Shown piece after piece: positions 20,655 through 25,724 of a DNA stretch of 26,194 bases. The stretch spans positions 1-26,194 of the IMG/VR virus record IMGVR_UViG_3300020214_000101, one strand, 5' to 3'. The DNA is from a virus. Each line of letters starts with the position of its first letter. Within the stretch, counting starts at the first letter, position 1. Made by a program: the position numbers and the translations under genes. The notes below the pieces were generated by a model. That model searched no databases. It saw only the letters and a list, made by a program, of their open reading frames with translations, and was not told the origin of the DNA.

Positions 20655-21068
20655 TCAATAATCACTGAAGATGTGACCATCGCAATTGGTGAAATCGTAA
20701 CGCAGCGAAGTATCCCACGTTGCCTGCCAATCGATCACCAGAGCACAGGGAACTTCATAGAGTTCGCTGTAGTATTCTTCAGCAAAGTCTGCCTCAGAAC
20801 GATAAGAACCACGATAACGTTCATCACAACAATCAACGTAGGACATATCACCCATTTCTTCAATCAGTGCATCAACAGCATCGTAACCGATTGCTTCACC
20901 ACAACGAACATACTCCTCATAAAAGTTGCAGAAATCATCTTCGTTGTGAGCATCGATGAATTCCAGCATATCATCGAGAGCGTAGTTATCCTCAAGGCGC
21001 TCTTCAATGAATGCCACAGTCTGAGAATCCAGAACTTCTTTGTAGTTGGAAGTCAAGGTGATTGCCAT
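20655..21068 (-). CDS. ArdA-like anti-restriction protein (C-terminal domain only)
   Basis: The 137-residue protein (ATG at 21068, MAITLTSNYKEVLDSQTVAF) matches the later part of the ArdA family: a helical part EERLEDNYALDDMLEFIDAH (residues about 22-41), then CGEAIGYDAVDALIEEM (57-72), and the diagnostic CDERYRGSYRSEADFAEEYY (81-100), followed by VIDWQATWDTSLRYDFTNCD (111-130) and GHIFSDY. Full ArdA has about 165-170 residues in three acidic domains that imitate a bent DNA duplex and block type I restriction enzymes; the N-terminal domain is shorter or missing here. The protein is strongly acidic, as expected for DNA mimicry. It has its own TATCTT promoter and an excellent terminator. The other possibility is that the family has a modified role in cyanophages. 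Confidence 0.72.
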   Translation of the reverse strand: MAITLTSNYKEVLDSQTVAFIEERLEDNYALDDMLEFIDAHNEDDFCNFYEEYVRCGEAIGYDAVDALIEEMGDMSYVDCCDERYRGSYRSEADFAEEYYSELYEVPCALVIDWQATWDTSLRYDFTNCDGHIFSDY

Positions 21069-21115
21069 GGAAAGAAAGGCGATGGAGTGTCGGTGGAATT
21101 CCCTCCGACTCCTAT

Positions 21116-21144
21116 AAGATAGGACATCGGAGGGGTGAAGTCTA
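21116..21144 (-). promoter_or_regulatory. Sigma70-type promoter of the ArdA-like gene
   Basis: TAGACT (21144-21139), 17-base spacer, TATCTT (21121-21116), then ATAGG on the minus strand. The -10 box lies in the centre of an inverted repeat CCCTCCGA (21101-21108) / TCGGAGGG (21127-21134), so a protein or a hairpin could control it. Confidence 0.6.
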
Positions 21145-21153
21145 TGGGTCTTG

Positions 21154-21173
21154 TGCCAGTTCCTTATCTGGCA
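21154..21173 (-). other. Hairpin with the stop codon in its loop
   Basis: TGCCAG (21154-21159) pairs with CTGGCA (21168-21173); the TAA of the upstream gene (21164-21166) is in the 8-base loop. Confidence 0.5.
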
Positions 21174-21604
21174 TACAGGTAGGATCCTGACCAGTCTGCG
21201 TGTGCTAGGAGCCACTCACGATCTTTAATCAGTCGCAGATCGTAGCGAACACCTTTGGCGGGTGCTTTCCAGGATGCAGACTTATACACTTCACCAGTCT
21301 GCTTATCTACAAAAGCGTGGACAGAGCGAGAACCATTCGCAACCATAATGATTTTGTGATACTTACGACCCGTTTCGGGATAGAACTCATAACCACAATT
21401 ACCATTGCGAAGGTCTTGAATACAAGCAATATGGTAGTGAGCATTATCACCACGCTCCACACTATGCTTGTGAGACTTGATGCTGTAAGCAATGAAGTTC
21501 TGCCGCAATGCTTCACACAGAGCATAAGTATGCCCGAGCACTGCTGCAGCAATGTCTTTACGTGCTTCTGCCTGAGCAGAATATTCAGCGAAGGTGGTTG
21601 TCAT
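21164..21604 (-). CDS. Conserved phage protein of unknown function, 146 residues
   Basis: The ATG at 21604 (MTTTFAEYSAQAEARKDIAA) is chosen because the upstream in-frame codon is TTG. The second half contains GRKYHKIIMVANGSRSVHAF, followed by VDKQTGEVYKSASWKAPAKG and VRYDLRLIKDREW (residues about 83-133). The sequence R-K-Y-x-K-I-I-M-V-x-N-G-S-R-S-V-H-A-F-V-D and G-E-V-Y/F-K-x-A-x-W-K-A-P-A-K-G-x-R-Y is shared by a family common in phages, with unknown function. Basic and likely to bind nucleic acid or a polyanion, but this is inference. It lies upstream of the ArdA-like gene with its own end hairpin. Confidence 0.72.
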   Translation of the reverse strand: MTTTFAEYSAQAEARKDIAAAVLGHTYALCEALRQNFIAYSIKSHKHSVERGDNAHYHIACIQDLRNGNCGYEFYPETGRKYHKIIMVANGSRSVHAFVDKQTGEVYKSASWKAPAKGVRYDLRLIKDREWLLAHADWSGSYLYAR

Positions 21605-21662
21605 CAGGAAACTGCGGTGACTCAATTAATATACCTCAAGATCAGTGACCCTGGGGCATCAG

Positions 21663-21686
21663 TGTGCCAGTTCTATACCTGGCACA
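21663..21686 (-). other. Perfect 8-base-pair hairpin with the stop codon in its loop
   Basis: TGTGCCAG (21663-21670) pairs perfectly with CTGGCACA (21679-21686). The loop TTCTATAC holds the TAG of the 66-residue gene (21673-21675). Best example of this element in the window. Confidence 0.6.
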
Positions 21687-21873
21687 TTTCAATCAGTAGA
21701 TTACGGATATCATACATTTCCATATCATCCATATCCATTTCGTTCATATCAACTGGGGCGAATTCCGAGAGATTCACTGTAGAATCATCGTAGATCGGTG
21801 CATAATACAATTCCTTCTCATTTTCATCGAGAGTGAAGATACAACCGTATCCAGTGGAAGTGTAGAAAACCAT
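21673..21873 (-). CDS. Hypothetical acidic protein, 66 residues
   Basis: The protein begins MVFYTSTGYGCIFTLDENEK and continues ELYYAPIYDDSTVNLSEFAP, then VDMNEMDMDDMEMYDIRNLL ending IEMCQV. The Met/Asp-rich segment (residues about 41-55) is striking: five Met and seven Asp or Glu in a short run. Two predicted strands precede it. No family is recognised. A sigma70-type promoter lies 28 bases before the ATG, and its stop is in a perfect hairpin loop. Confidence 0.66.
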   Translation of the reverse strand: MVFYTSTGYGCIFTLDENEKELYYAPIYDDSTVNLSEFAPVDMNEMDMDDMEMYDIRNLLIEMCQV

Positions 21874-21900
21874 TTGAGGTGTCGTTGATTGGACTTGCCC

Positions 21901-21929
21901 AACATAAGGGTTCTGTGGCGATCCTACAA
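21901..21929 (-). promoter_or_regulatory. Sigma70-type promoter of the 66-residue gene
   Basis: TTGTAG (21929-21924), 17-base spacer, TATGTT (21906-21901) on the minus strand. Just upstream lies a hairpin CTTATG (21933-21938) / CATAAG (21957-21962). Confidence 0.5.
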
Positions 21930-22025
21930 GACCTTATGTGACAGTTCTCCAACTGGCATAAGATACTAAGAATCCCCCCACTCTATGATAGACTGAGGGG
22001 ACTCAGAGACCTTAGAGAGATAATT

Positions 22026-22202
22026 TCACCAACGATCAGGGCGAGAGAGATCCTCCACATAAGCAGATGCCTTCTCATTGCCTTGAAGATCTAGGACCTT
22101 ATTCCAATCGATTTGATGTGGATCAAAGTCTTCTAGAACTTCCAGTTCTAGTGTAACACGATACCTTTGCTTTTGACCAGCAAGATAAGAACTAGTTGCC
22201 AT
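22026..22202 (-). CDS. Conserved small phage protein, 58 residues
   Basis: The frame reads MATSSYLAGQKQRYRVTLEL, then EVLEDFDPHQIDWNKVLDLQ and GNEKASAYVEDLSRPDRW. The pattern (N/D)P-H-x-I-D-W-N-K-x-x-D-L-Q-G-(D/N)-E and Y-V-E-D-L-S-x-P-D-R-W is one I recognise from short cyanophage proteins; it has no known function. The hydrophobic face of EVLEDF with the C-terminal YVEDLS suggests a compact protein. It has a TTGACA promoter and no SD sequence. It lies on the left side of the control region. Confidence 0.74.
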   Translation of the reverse strand: MATSSYLAGQKQRYRVTLELEVLEDFDPHQIDWNKVLDLQGNEKASAYVEDLSRPDRW

Positions 22203-22228
22203 AAGAACCTCGTGATGAAACTATAGAA

Positions 22229-22257
22229 ATGATAGTATGATCTCGATGAAATGTCAA
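22229..22257 (-). promoter_or_regulatory. Sigma70-type promoter of the 58-residue gene
   Basis: TTGACA (22257-22252), 17-base spacer, TATCAT (22234-22229) on the minus strand. Its spacer contains one TCTCGA repeat. A second box CATACT overlaps the -10 box. Confidence 0.62.
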
Positions 22258-22560
22258 ATGATGATGTGACAAATCTCGAAGTGTCACATCTCGAACAACT
22301 TTCATATCTATATGGGTTAATCTAGTTTGATGATGAATTATGTTGATCTCGTAATATCTCGAAGGTCTTATGATCTAGTAGAATGATATAATAGTATTGT
22401 GATATGATGATGTAAATCTAGTTTAAACTGAGAATCTAGTCGATATTGTGAGCATAAGATCTCGATGTGAATCTCGAAGAGAATCTCGCATAAGATCTCG
22501 AAGGCAATCTCGAAGGCAATCTCGAAGAAAAAAGAGGATCTCGAAGGCGTTCGTTGCTGC
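22235..22560. repeat. TCTCGA/TCTAG repeat stretch 2, with 12-base periodic array
   Basis: No convincing gene is seen. About a dozen TCTCGA and four TCTAGT copies occur, mostly after A or GA. Between 22468 and 22545 the copies are spaced mostly 12 bases apart (ATCTCGAAGGCA twice, ATCTCGATGTGA, ATCTCGAAGAGA, ATCTCGCATAAG). It would be transcribed as an untranslated leader from the promoter at 22594-22622. Confidence 0.72.
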
Positions 22561-22593
22561 CCTCGAAATCCTCCCCCAATCACCAACAGATAT

Positions 22594-22622
22594 ACTATAA
22601 GACCTTATGGGGGATCTGTCAA
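22594..22622 (-). promoter_or_regulatory. Consensus sigma70 promoter pointing left
   Basis: TTGACA (22622-22617), 17-base spacer, TATAGT (22599-22594) on the minus strand. It faces the repeat stretch and the 58-residue gene, and is back to back with the plus-strand promoter at 22701. Confidence 0.68.
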
Positions 22623-22649
22623 GTGCCTCGGAGGGTCTCAGAGATCAGT

Positions 22650-22692
22650 GGTCCTTATGGGAAATATTTCGGGTCCTTATGGAAAAATTTCG
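22650..22692. repeat. Two 21-22-base direct repeats between opposed promoters
   Basis: GGTCCTTATGG plus an A/T tail ending TTTCG occurs at 22650-22671 and 22672-22692, without gap; a shorter relative (GACCTTATGGG) is at 22601-22611. The tandem position between two divergent promoters is typical of activator or repressor sites. Confidence 0.7.
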
Positions 22693-22700
22693 CCCGCCCC

Positions 22701-22729
22701 TTGACAAAAAGACGCTCGTGTGGTAGGGT
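22701..22729 (+). promoter_or_regulatory. Sigma70-type promoter pointing right
   Basis: TTGACA (22701-22706), 17-base spacer, TAGGGT (22724-22729). It would transcribe the tandem repeats and the HNH gene 250 bases downstream. The -10 box is weak, so it may need an activator. Confidence 0.5.
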
Positions 22730-22746
22730 GCAGTCTAAGATCACAA

Positions 22747-22839
22747 GGATCTGACTCATTTACACAAGAATCAAAAAGGATCCAGAGCATTTACACAAGA
22801 ATCAAAAAGGATCTGACTCATTTACATAAGAACCAGAAG
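22747..22839 (+). repeat. Three 31-base tandem repeats
   Basis: Units begin at 22747, 22778 and 22809: GGATC, then five to six variable bases, then CATTTACACAAGAATC and an A run. The first two agree except in the variable bases; the third differs slightly (ACATAAGAACCAG). A half copy (TTACATAAGAATC) follows at 22842. The period of 31 is not a multiple of three, so it is not coding. It could be a leader-RNA element, protein sites or origin iterons. Confidence 0.75.
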
Positions 22840-22981
22840 GTATTACATAAGAATCATCACTATATTTAATCATAACACTATCATTATATTCTCTTAACCT
22901 AATTATTACGAAATAAACCCATTATTTATAATACCTTACAGACACCCTTAAATACTGTTAGAAACACAAAACAATTACACA
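22840..22981. other. AT-rich leader before the HNH gene
   Basis: Almost only A and T rich sequence with no ORF. TATAAT at 22927-22932 has no -35 partner. No Shine-Dalgarno sequence stands before the ATG at 22982. Confidence 0.4.
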
Positions 22982-23515
22982 ATGAATTGCAGTCCAGTCA
23001 CCAGCAAAGAACTCTCAGAACTACCAGGAATGGATGAATATACTGGTTACTACATTGATATACGTGGTGATCTTTATTCGATCAAGTATAAGATCTGTAA
23101 GAAAATTAAAACCTATAAGACTAAAAGAGGAAAGAGAACCTACCTACTTGCACAACTAACTAACGGTAAAGGAAAGAGAAGTAGTTTCTACTTACATCGT
23201 TTAGTTGCTCTTGCATTCATTCCAAATCCTGATAGTTCTTGGGGTATAGAACATATAGACGGTAATATAGAGAATAATGCAATCGAGAACTTACGTTGGA
23301 TAAGAAAGAAAAGAGAAGGTTTAACTAAGAATCAATTAAACCTATCTGAAGAGATGAGTGACTATATTAAACTTGTTCATTACTCTGCTACCATTAAAGG
23401 TATTCCTGTTCCTACTGACTTTGAATTCTTTCACGGTATGTTAAATGAGAGTTTAGAAGAATTCATTAATCGATACGGTCTTAGGAAAACAATGTATCAA
23501 TTACAGAACTCTTGA
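22982..23515 (+). CDS. HNH endonuclease with NUMOD4-like start
   Basis: The 177-residue protein has a NUMOD4-like DNA-binding start (residues about 9-33, ELSELPGMDEYTGYYIDIRG) and then an HNH_3-type nuclease: SSFYLHRLVALAFIPNPDSS (67-86) with H72 and R73, GIEHIDGNIENNAIENLRWI (88-107) with H91, D93, N98, N99 and N103. In this family the first histidine and the H-x-D-G-N core coordinate the metal and cut one strand. It ends with about 65 extra residues (LSEEMSDYIKLVHYSATIKG and so on), which may be a DNA-binding tail. It is the only plus-strand gene here, AT-rich, and its end overlaps the convergent gene by 19 bases, as expected of an inserted free-standing homing endonuclease. Confidence 0.87.
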   Translation: MNCSPVTSKELSELPGMDEYTGYYIDIRGDLYSIKYKICKKIKTYKTKRGKRTYLLAQLTNGKGKRSSFYLHRLVALAFIPNPDSSWGIEHIDGNIENNAIENLRWIRKKREGLTKNQLNLSEEMSDYIKLVHYSATIKGIPVPTDFEFFHGMLNESLEEFINRYGLRKTMYQLQNS

Positions 23516-23691
23516 TCTTCTCTACGTTTAAGTTCTTGAATCAATTCATTTAAATATTCATCCGCCTCTTTTGTTTTAATCAATGCGGCATCTGCTATCT
23601 CAAAAGATAAATCAGAATCAGCAAGTTCTTTGAGTTCTTCTGTTGTATAGAATCCGTGGTTATTCATTTTAGAAAGAATAGTGTCAGTCAT
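23497..23691 (-). CDS. Hypothetical acidic helical protein, 64 residues
   Basis: The ATG at 23691 gives MTDTILSKMNNHGFYTTEEL, then KELADSDLSFEIADAALIKT and KEADEYLNELIQELKRREDQ ending EFCN; an in-frame TTG exists 9 codons earlier. It is mostly helical with strong Glu/Lys content. It overlaps the upstream gene by eight bases and ends 19 bases inside the HNH gene (convergent overlap), so the two transcripts would be antisense at their ends. No family is recognised. Confidence 0.62.
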   Translation of the reverse strand: MTDTILSKMNNHGFYTTEELKELADSDLSFEIADAALIKTKEADEYLNELIQELKRREDQEFCN

Positions 23692-23887
23692 TGTCGAGTT
23701 GATCAATAAGATCTTCAAGTTCTTTGAGAAGTTCAGAAGTGAATAACTCTACAATAGGTTGTGGTTCTTCATCTTCATTACAATCATAATACAATGCACA
23801 TTCATACTCCCAGGCAAGATCATCATCCAATAGAATCAAATTCTCAAGTTGTTGTTCAATACTCCGAATCAATTGCTCTTTCATCAT
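23684..23887 (-). CDS. Hypothetical very acidic protein, 67 residues
   Basis: The protein begins MMKEQLIRSIEQQLENLILL and contains DDDLAWEYECALYYDCNEDE, then PQPIVELFTSELLKELEDLI and DQLDND. It is acidic (about a third Asp/Glu) with a coiled-coil-like first helix. It may start at the first or second Met (23887 or 23884); the latter overlaps the TM gene's stop in an ATGA junction, the more usual form here. I do not recognise a family. Confidence 0.6.
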   Translation of the reverse strand: MMKEQLIRSIEQQLENLILLDDDLAWEYECALYYDCNEDEEPQPIVELFTSELLKELEDLIDQLDND

Positions 23888-24069
23888 TTGGCAGGATAGA
23901 TACAGGAACTAATTTCACCAGGGCGAGTGAGGACTTGACCTCCTTTTGCTGCACACATTGCCTCAATTTTTGGATTGGTAATTGAAAGAAGAAAAGCAGC
24001 AACAAAGAGAAATACTACACCAATACCAAAACAAACGGATATTTGAAACCAAGTTGAGTTGCTGTTCAT
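23884..24069 (-). CDS. Small exported or membrane protein with two Cys, 61 residues
   Basis: The protein reads MNSNSTWFQISVCFGIGVVF, then LFVAAFLLSITNPKIEAMCA and AKGGQVLTRPGEISSCIYPAK. A hydrophobic helix covers about residues 8-30, followed by a short domain with cysteines at about 39 and 56 that could form a disulfide outside the membrane. It could be a membrane anchor or an uncleaved signal. The ATG at 24069 follows a 45-base gap, the only real gap of this operon. Function unknown. Confidence 0.66.
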   Translation of the reverse strand: MNSNSTWFQISVCFGIGVVFLFVAAFLLSITNPKIEAMCAAKGGQVLTRPGEISSCIYPAK

Positions 24070-24114
24070 AAGAACACTTTGCTTTACTCACATAGTGTAA
24101 CGTGTCGAAGTGTC

Positions 24115-24570
24115 CTATGGTTCCTCTGGTGTGACAGTTTCTGGACTGACCCTCCACGAATACTTTTCTTCTATTTCGTGTGTTACATCTGCAAAGTCTT
24201 GTAACTGACCATTCTTAAAATGAAGTCGCAGTCTTGGCCATTGTTCCCATTCACCTTTCCAATTTTCGGGATATACTTCAATATACCTCGTAAAGTAAAT
24301 CATTGGCGATAACTTACCGTGTTCTCCAGTTGGAATCCATTCGTAATTCAAAAACAGTGTTTTAGGATTGTATCTTGGATCATCCTTTTCAATGATTTCA
24401 AATGTGTTCGTTCCCCTGTAATCAGGATACCACAATTGACCAGAAGGATCTAACCAATAGAGAGTCATTGTTCCACCAATGCAATCCTCAATGTCTTTGG
24501 TTTGGCAGATTTTATTTGTAAATTGCTCGCCCAAATCATAAGACGATCTGAAGTAATCGAACATACCCAT
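24115..24570 (-). CDS. Conserved phage protein of unknown function, 151 residues
   Basis: The protein begins MGMFDYFRSSYDLGEQFTNK and continues ICQTKDIEDCIGGTMTLYWL, then DPSGQLWYPDYRGTNTFEII. The start M-G-M-F-D-x-x-x-S-S/C-Y-D-L-G-E-x-F-T-N-K and the Q-T-K-D segment mark a family common in cyanophages and other phages, with unknown function. It is a soluble, Trp- and Tyr-rich protein with no membrane segment. A good ribosome-binding site (AGGAG) lies before the ATG at 24570, with a three-base gap to the preceding gene. No cofactor motif is visible. Confidence 0.8.
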   Translation of the reverse strand: MGMFDYFRSSYDLGEQFTNKICQTKDIEDCIGGTMTLYWLDPSGQLWYPDYRGTNTFEIIEKDDPRYNPKTLFLNYEWIPTGEHGKLSPMIYFTRYIEVYPENWKGEWEQWPRLRLHFKNGQLQDFADVTHEIEEKYSWRVSPETVTPEEP

Positions 24571-24573
24571 TGG

Positions 24574-24768
24574 TTATTTCTCCTTTCTGGTAACTCTACC
24601 ACATTCGTTTGTGGGATAATACAATTTAGGAAACTTATCATCTTCCACAAGATGACTGTAGATTAAATTAGCAAAGATCTCATATGGTTTTTGCCTTGTT
24701 TCAATTGCAGACGATGTTGAAACAGCCCACATAATCTGCAGTTCTTCTTTTGTTGGTTTATTCTTCAT
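24574..24768 (-). CDS. Hypothetical protein, 64 residues
   Basis: The ATG at 24768 gives MKNKPTKEELQIMWAVSTSS, then AIETRQKPYEIFANLIYSHL and VEDDKFPKLYYPTNECGRVT ending RKEK; the in-frame codon at 24780 is TTG and would lie deeper in the upstream gene. The first part resembles a short helix pair. It overlaps the gene upstream by 11 bases and carries the AGGAG ribosome site of the next gene in its end. No family is recognised. Confidence 0.66.
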   Translation of the reverse strand: MKNKPTKEELQIMWAVSTSSAIETRQKPYEIFANLIYSHLVEDDKFPKLYYPTNECGRVTRKEK

Positions 24769-25150
24769 CGTCTTCTCCAAATAAATTTACATCAACACCA
24801 TCAGTAAGTTCTTTTAATCGTTCAAAAAAGTCCTCATCCAGTGGATAGACCTTCTCTTTACCAGTTTGTACATCATCGGCAAGTTTCATTAAATATTCCA
24901 GAAACTCCTTAGGATAAACGTTATCTTCTCCAAGAGAAACCCAGAACCATTCATAACATTCAGTAAATGGATCATCATCATGAAGAAGAGTGTAATCTTT
25001 AAAGTTATTCGTCATCAGATCACTCCAGATTTGGAATGCTCCACGAATACTTTGCCATCCTGTCATCCAACAATGTCCAATCCAATACTCCCACCAATTC
25101 AGTTTGGTGGATTCTTTATTTGTTGCCAAGATTCGGTTTGAGAATTTCAT
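24758..25150 (-). CDS. Conserved phage protein of unknown function, 130 residues
   Basis: The protein begins MKFSNRILATNKESTKLNWW and has a Trp-rich middle (EYWIGHCWMTGWQSIRGAFQ, residues about 21-40) and an acidic end EFLEYLMKLADDVQTGKEKV, then YPLDEDFFERLKELTDGVDV. The C-terminal pattern E-F-L-E-Y-L-x-x-L-A-D-D-V-x-T-G-K-E-K-V and F-F-x-R-L-K-E-L-T-D/G is known from other cyanophage proteins with no role assigned. The GH-C-W middle could be an amphipathic membrane-associated stretch. Overlaps both neighbours. Confidence 0.72.
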   Translation of the reverse strand: MKFSNRILATNKESTKLNWWEYWIGHCWMTGWQSIRGAFQIWSDLMTNNFKDYTLLHDDDPFTECYEWFWVSLGEDNVYPKEFLEYLMKLADDVQTGKEKVYPLDEDFFERLKELTDGVDVNLFGEDDEE

Positions 25151-25323
25151 TTTAGATGTTTATGTCGTTCTGAATCGTAAAATGTCCATTTTGCAATACC
25201 AAGACACATCAGAATAGTTTCGTGTTCTCTGAATTCTCTTGGAGTTCCTTTATGAAGATATCGGCGTTGATAAGCACAACACCATACGTTCTTAAAGATC
25301 TTATCCTTTTCGGTGATGGTCAT
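25147..25323 (-). CDS. Hypothetical basic protein, 58 residues
   Basis: The frame from ATG at 25323 reads MTITEKDKIFKNVWCCAYQR, then RYLHKGTPREFREHETILMC and LGIAKWTFYDSERHKHLK. It is basic, with Cys-Cys (15-16) and a later Cys-Leu-Gly that could bind metal, but no known motif is complete. It overlaps the next gene in an ATGA junction, which fixes its end. The first 23 bases overlap the end of the 86-residue gene upstream. Confidence 0.68.
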   Translation of the reverse strand: MTITEKDKIFKNVWCCAYQRRYLHKGTPREFREHETILMCLGIAKWTFYDSERHKHLK

Positions 25324-25561
25324 ATTCTATCACATATTTCTGATGTTCGTTGTTCTTGTCGCTACAAACATAATGACTCAATGTACCACCAAGTATTTTT
25401 GCAATTTCTTCCAATTCGTCTTTAATTTTTTTATTGCATACACTCATAATGGCATCAACAAAGTCCTGTTCGCTCCAGGTATTTAATTTTGATTCAATTG
25501 GATCGTTTTCATCCCACGAAATATCAAATGATCCATCTCCTTTGTCTTCTACTTTAATCAT
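25301..25561 (-). CDS. Conserved small phage protein, 86 residues
   Basis: The ATG at 25561 gives MIKVEDKGDGSFDISWDEND, then PIESKLNTWSEQDFVDAIMS; the remainder includes VCNKKIKDELEEIAKILGGT and ends VIEYDHHRKG. The start M-I-x-V-x-D-x-G-D-G-S-F-D-I-S-W-D-E-x-D-P-(I/V)-E-S marks a small family in phages of unknown role, typically a beta hairpin followed by one helix. A longer in-frame TTG start is rejected because it lies inside the preceding gene. Overlaps both neighbours by 8 and 23 bases. Confidence 0.76.
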   Translation of the reverse strand: MIKVEDKGDGSFDISWDENDPIESKLNTWSEQDFVDAIMSVCNKKIKDELEEIAKILGGTLSHYVCSDKNNEHQKYVIEYDHHRKG

Positions 25562-25724
25562 ATTTTTGTGGCGGACACGATGAATAGAATTGACCTTCAA
25601 TATAACACGATTTACCCGATTCGTAAAACTTCAGTTTTGGAGGTTGTGATCTTTCGCAGATATAATGACCTTCCAGACAGAAAATTAACAATGAATTGAT
25701 TAGAATTGCATTCATTTCAGTCAT
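25554..25724 (-). CDS. Small Cys-containing protein, 56 residues
   Basis: The ATG at 25724 gives MTEMNAILINSLLIFCLEGH, then YICERSQPPKLKFYESGKSC and YIEGQFYSSCPPQKYD. The hydrophobic start (about residues 5-17) is followed by a Cys-rich part with cysteines at 16, 23, 40 and 50, which may be exported or zinc-binding. The longer upstream TTG start is less likely. It overlaps the previous gene by eight bases. No family is recognised. Confidence 0.6.
   Translation of the reverse strand: MTEMNAILINSLLIFCLEGHYICERSQPPKLKFYESGKSCYIEGQFYSSCPPQKYD

Noticed and set aside
21069-21215. N-terminal extension of the ArdA-like protein
   Set aside because: It would translate the promoter, its inverted repeat and the end of the next gene.
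22368-22586. Minus-strand ORF with FEIAFEI repeats
   Set aside because: It only mirrors the 12-base DNA repeat, has no ATG (TTG start) and no family; the repeat is more likely non-coding.
22554-22754. Plus-strand ORF of 66 codons
   Set aside because: It runs across both opposed promoters and the direct repeats, which are better explained as control DNA.
22747-22839. CRISPR-like array
   Set aside because: Repeats are direct tandem copies of 31 bases without distinct spacers, and there are no cas genes.
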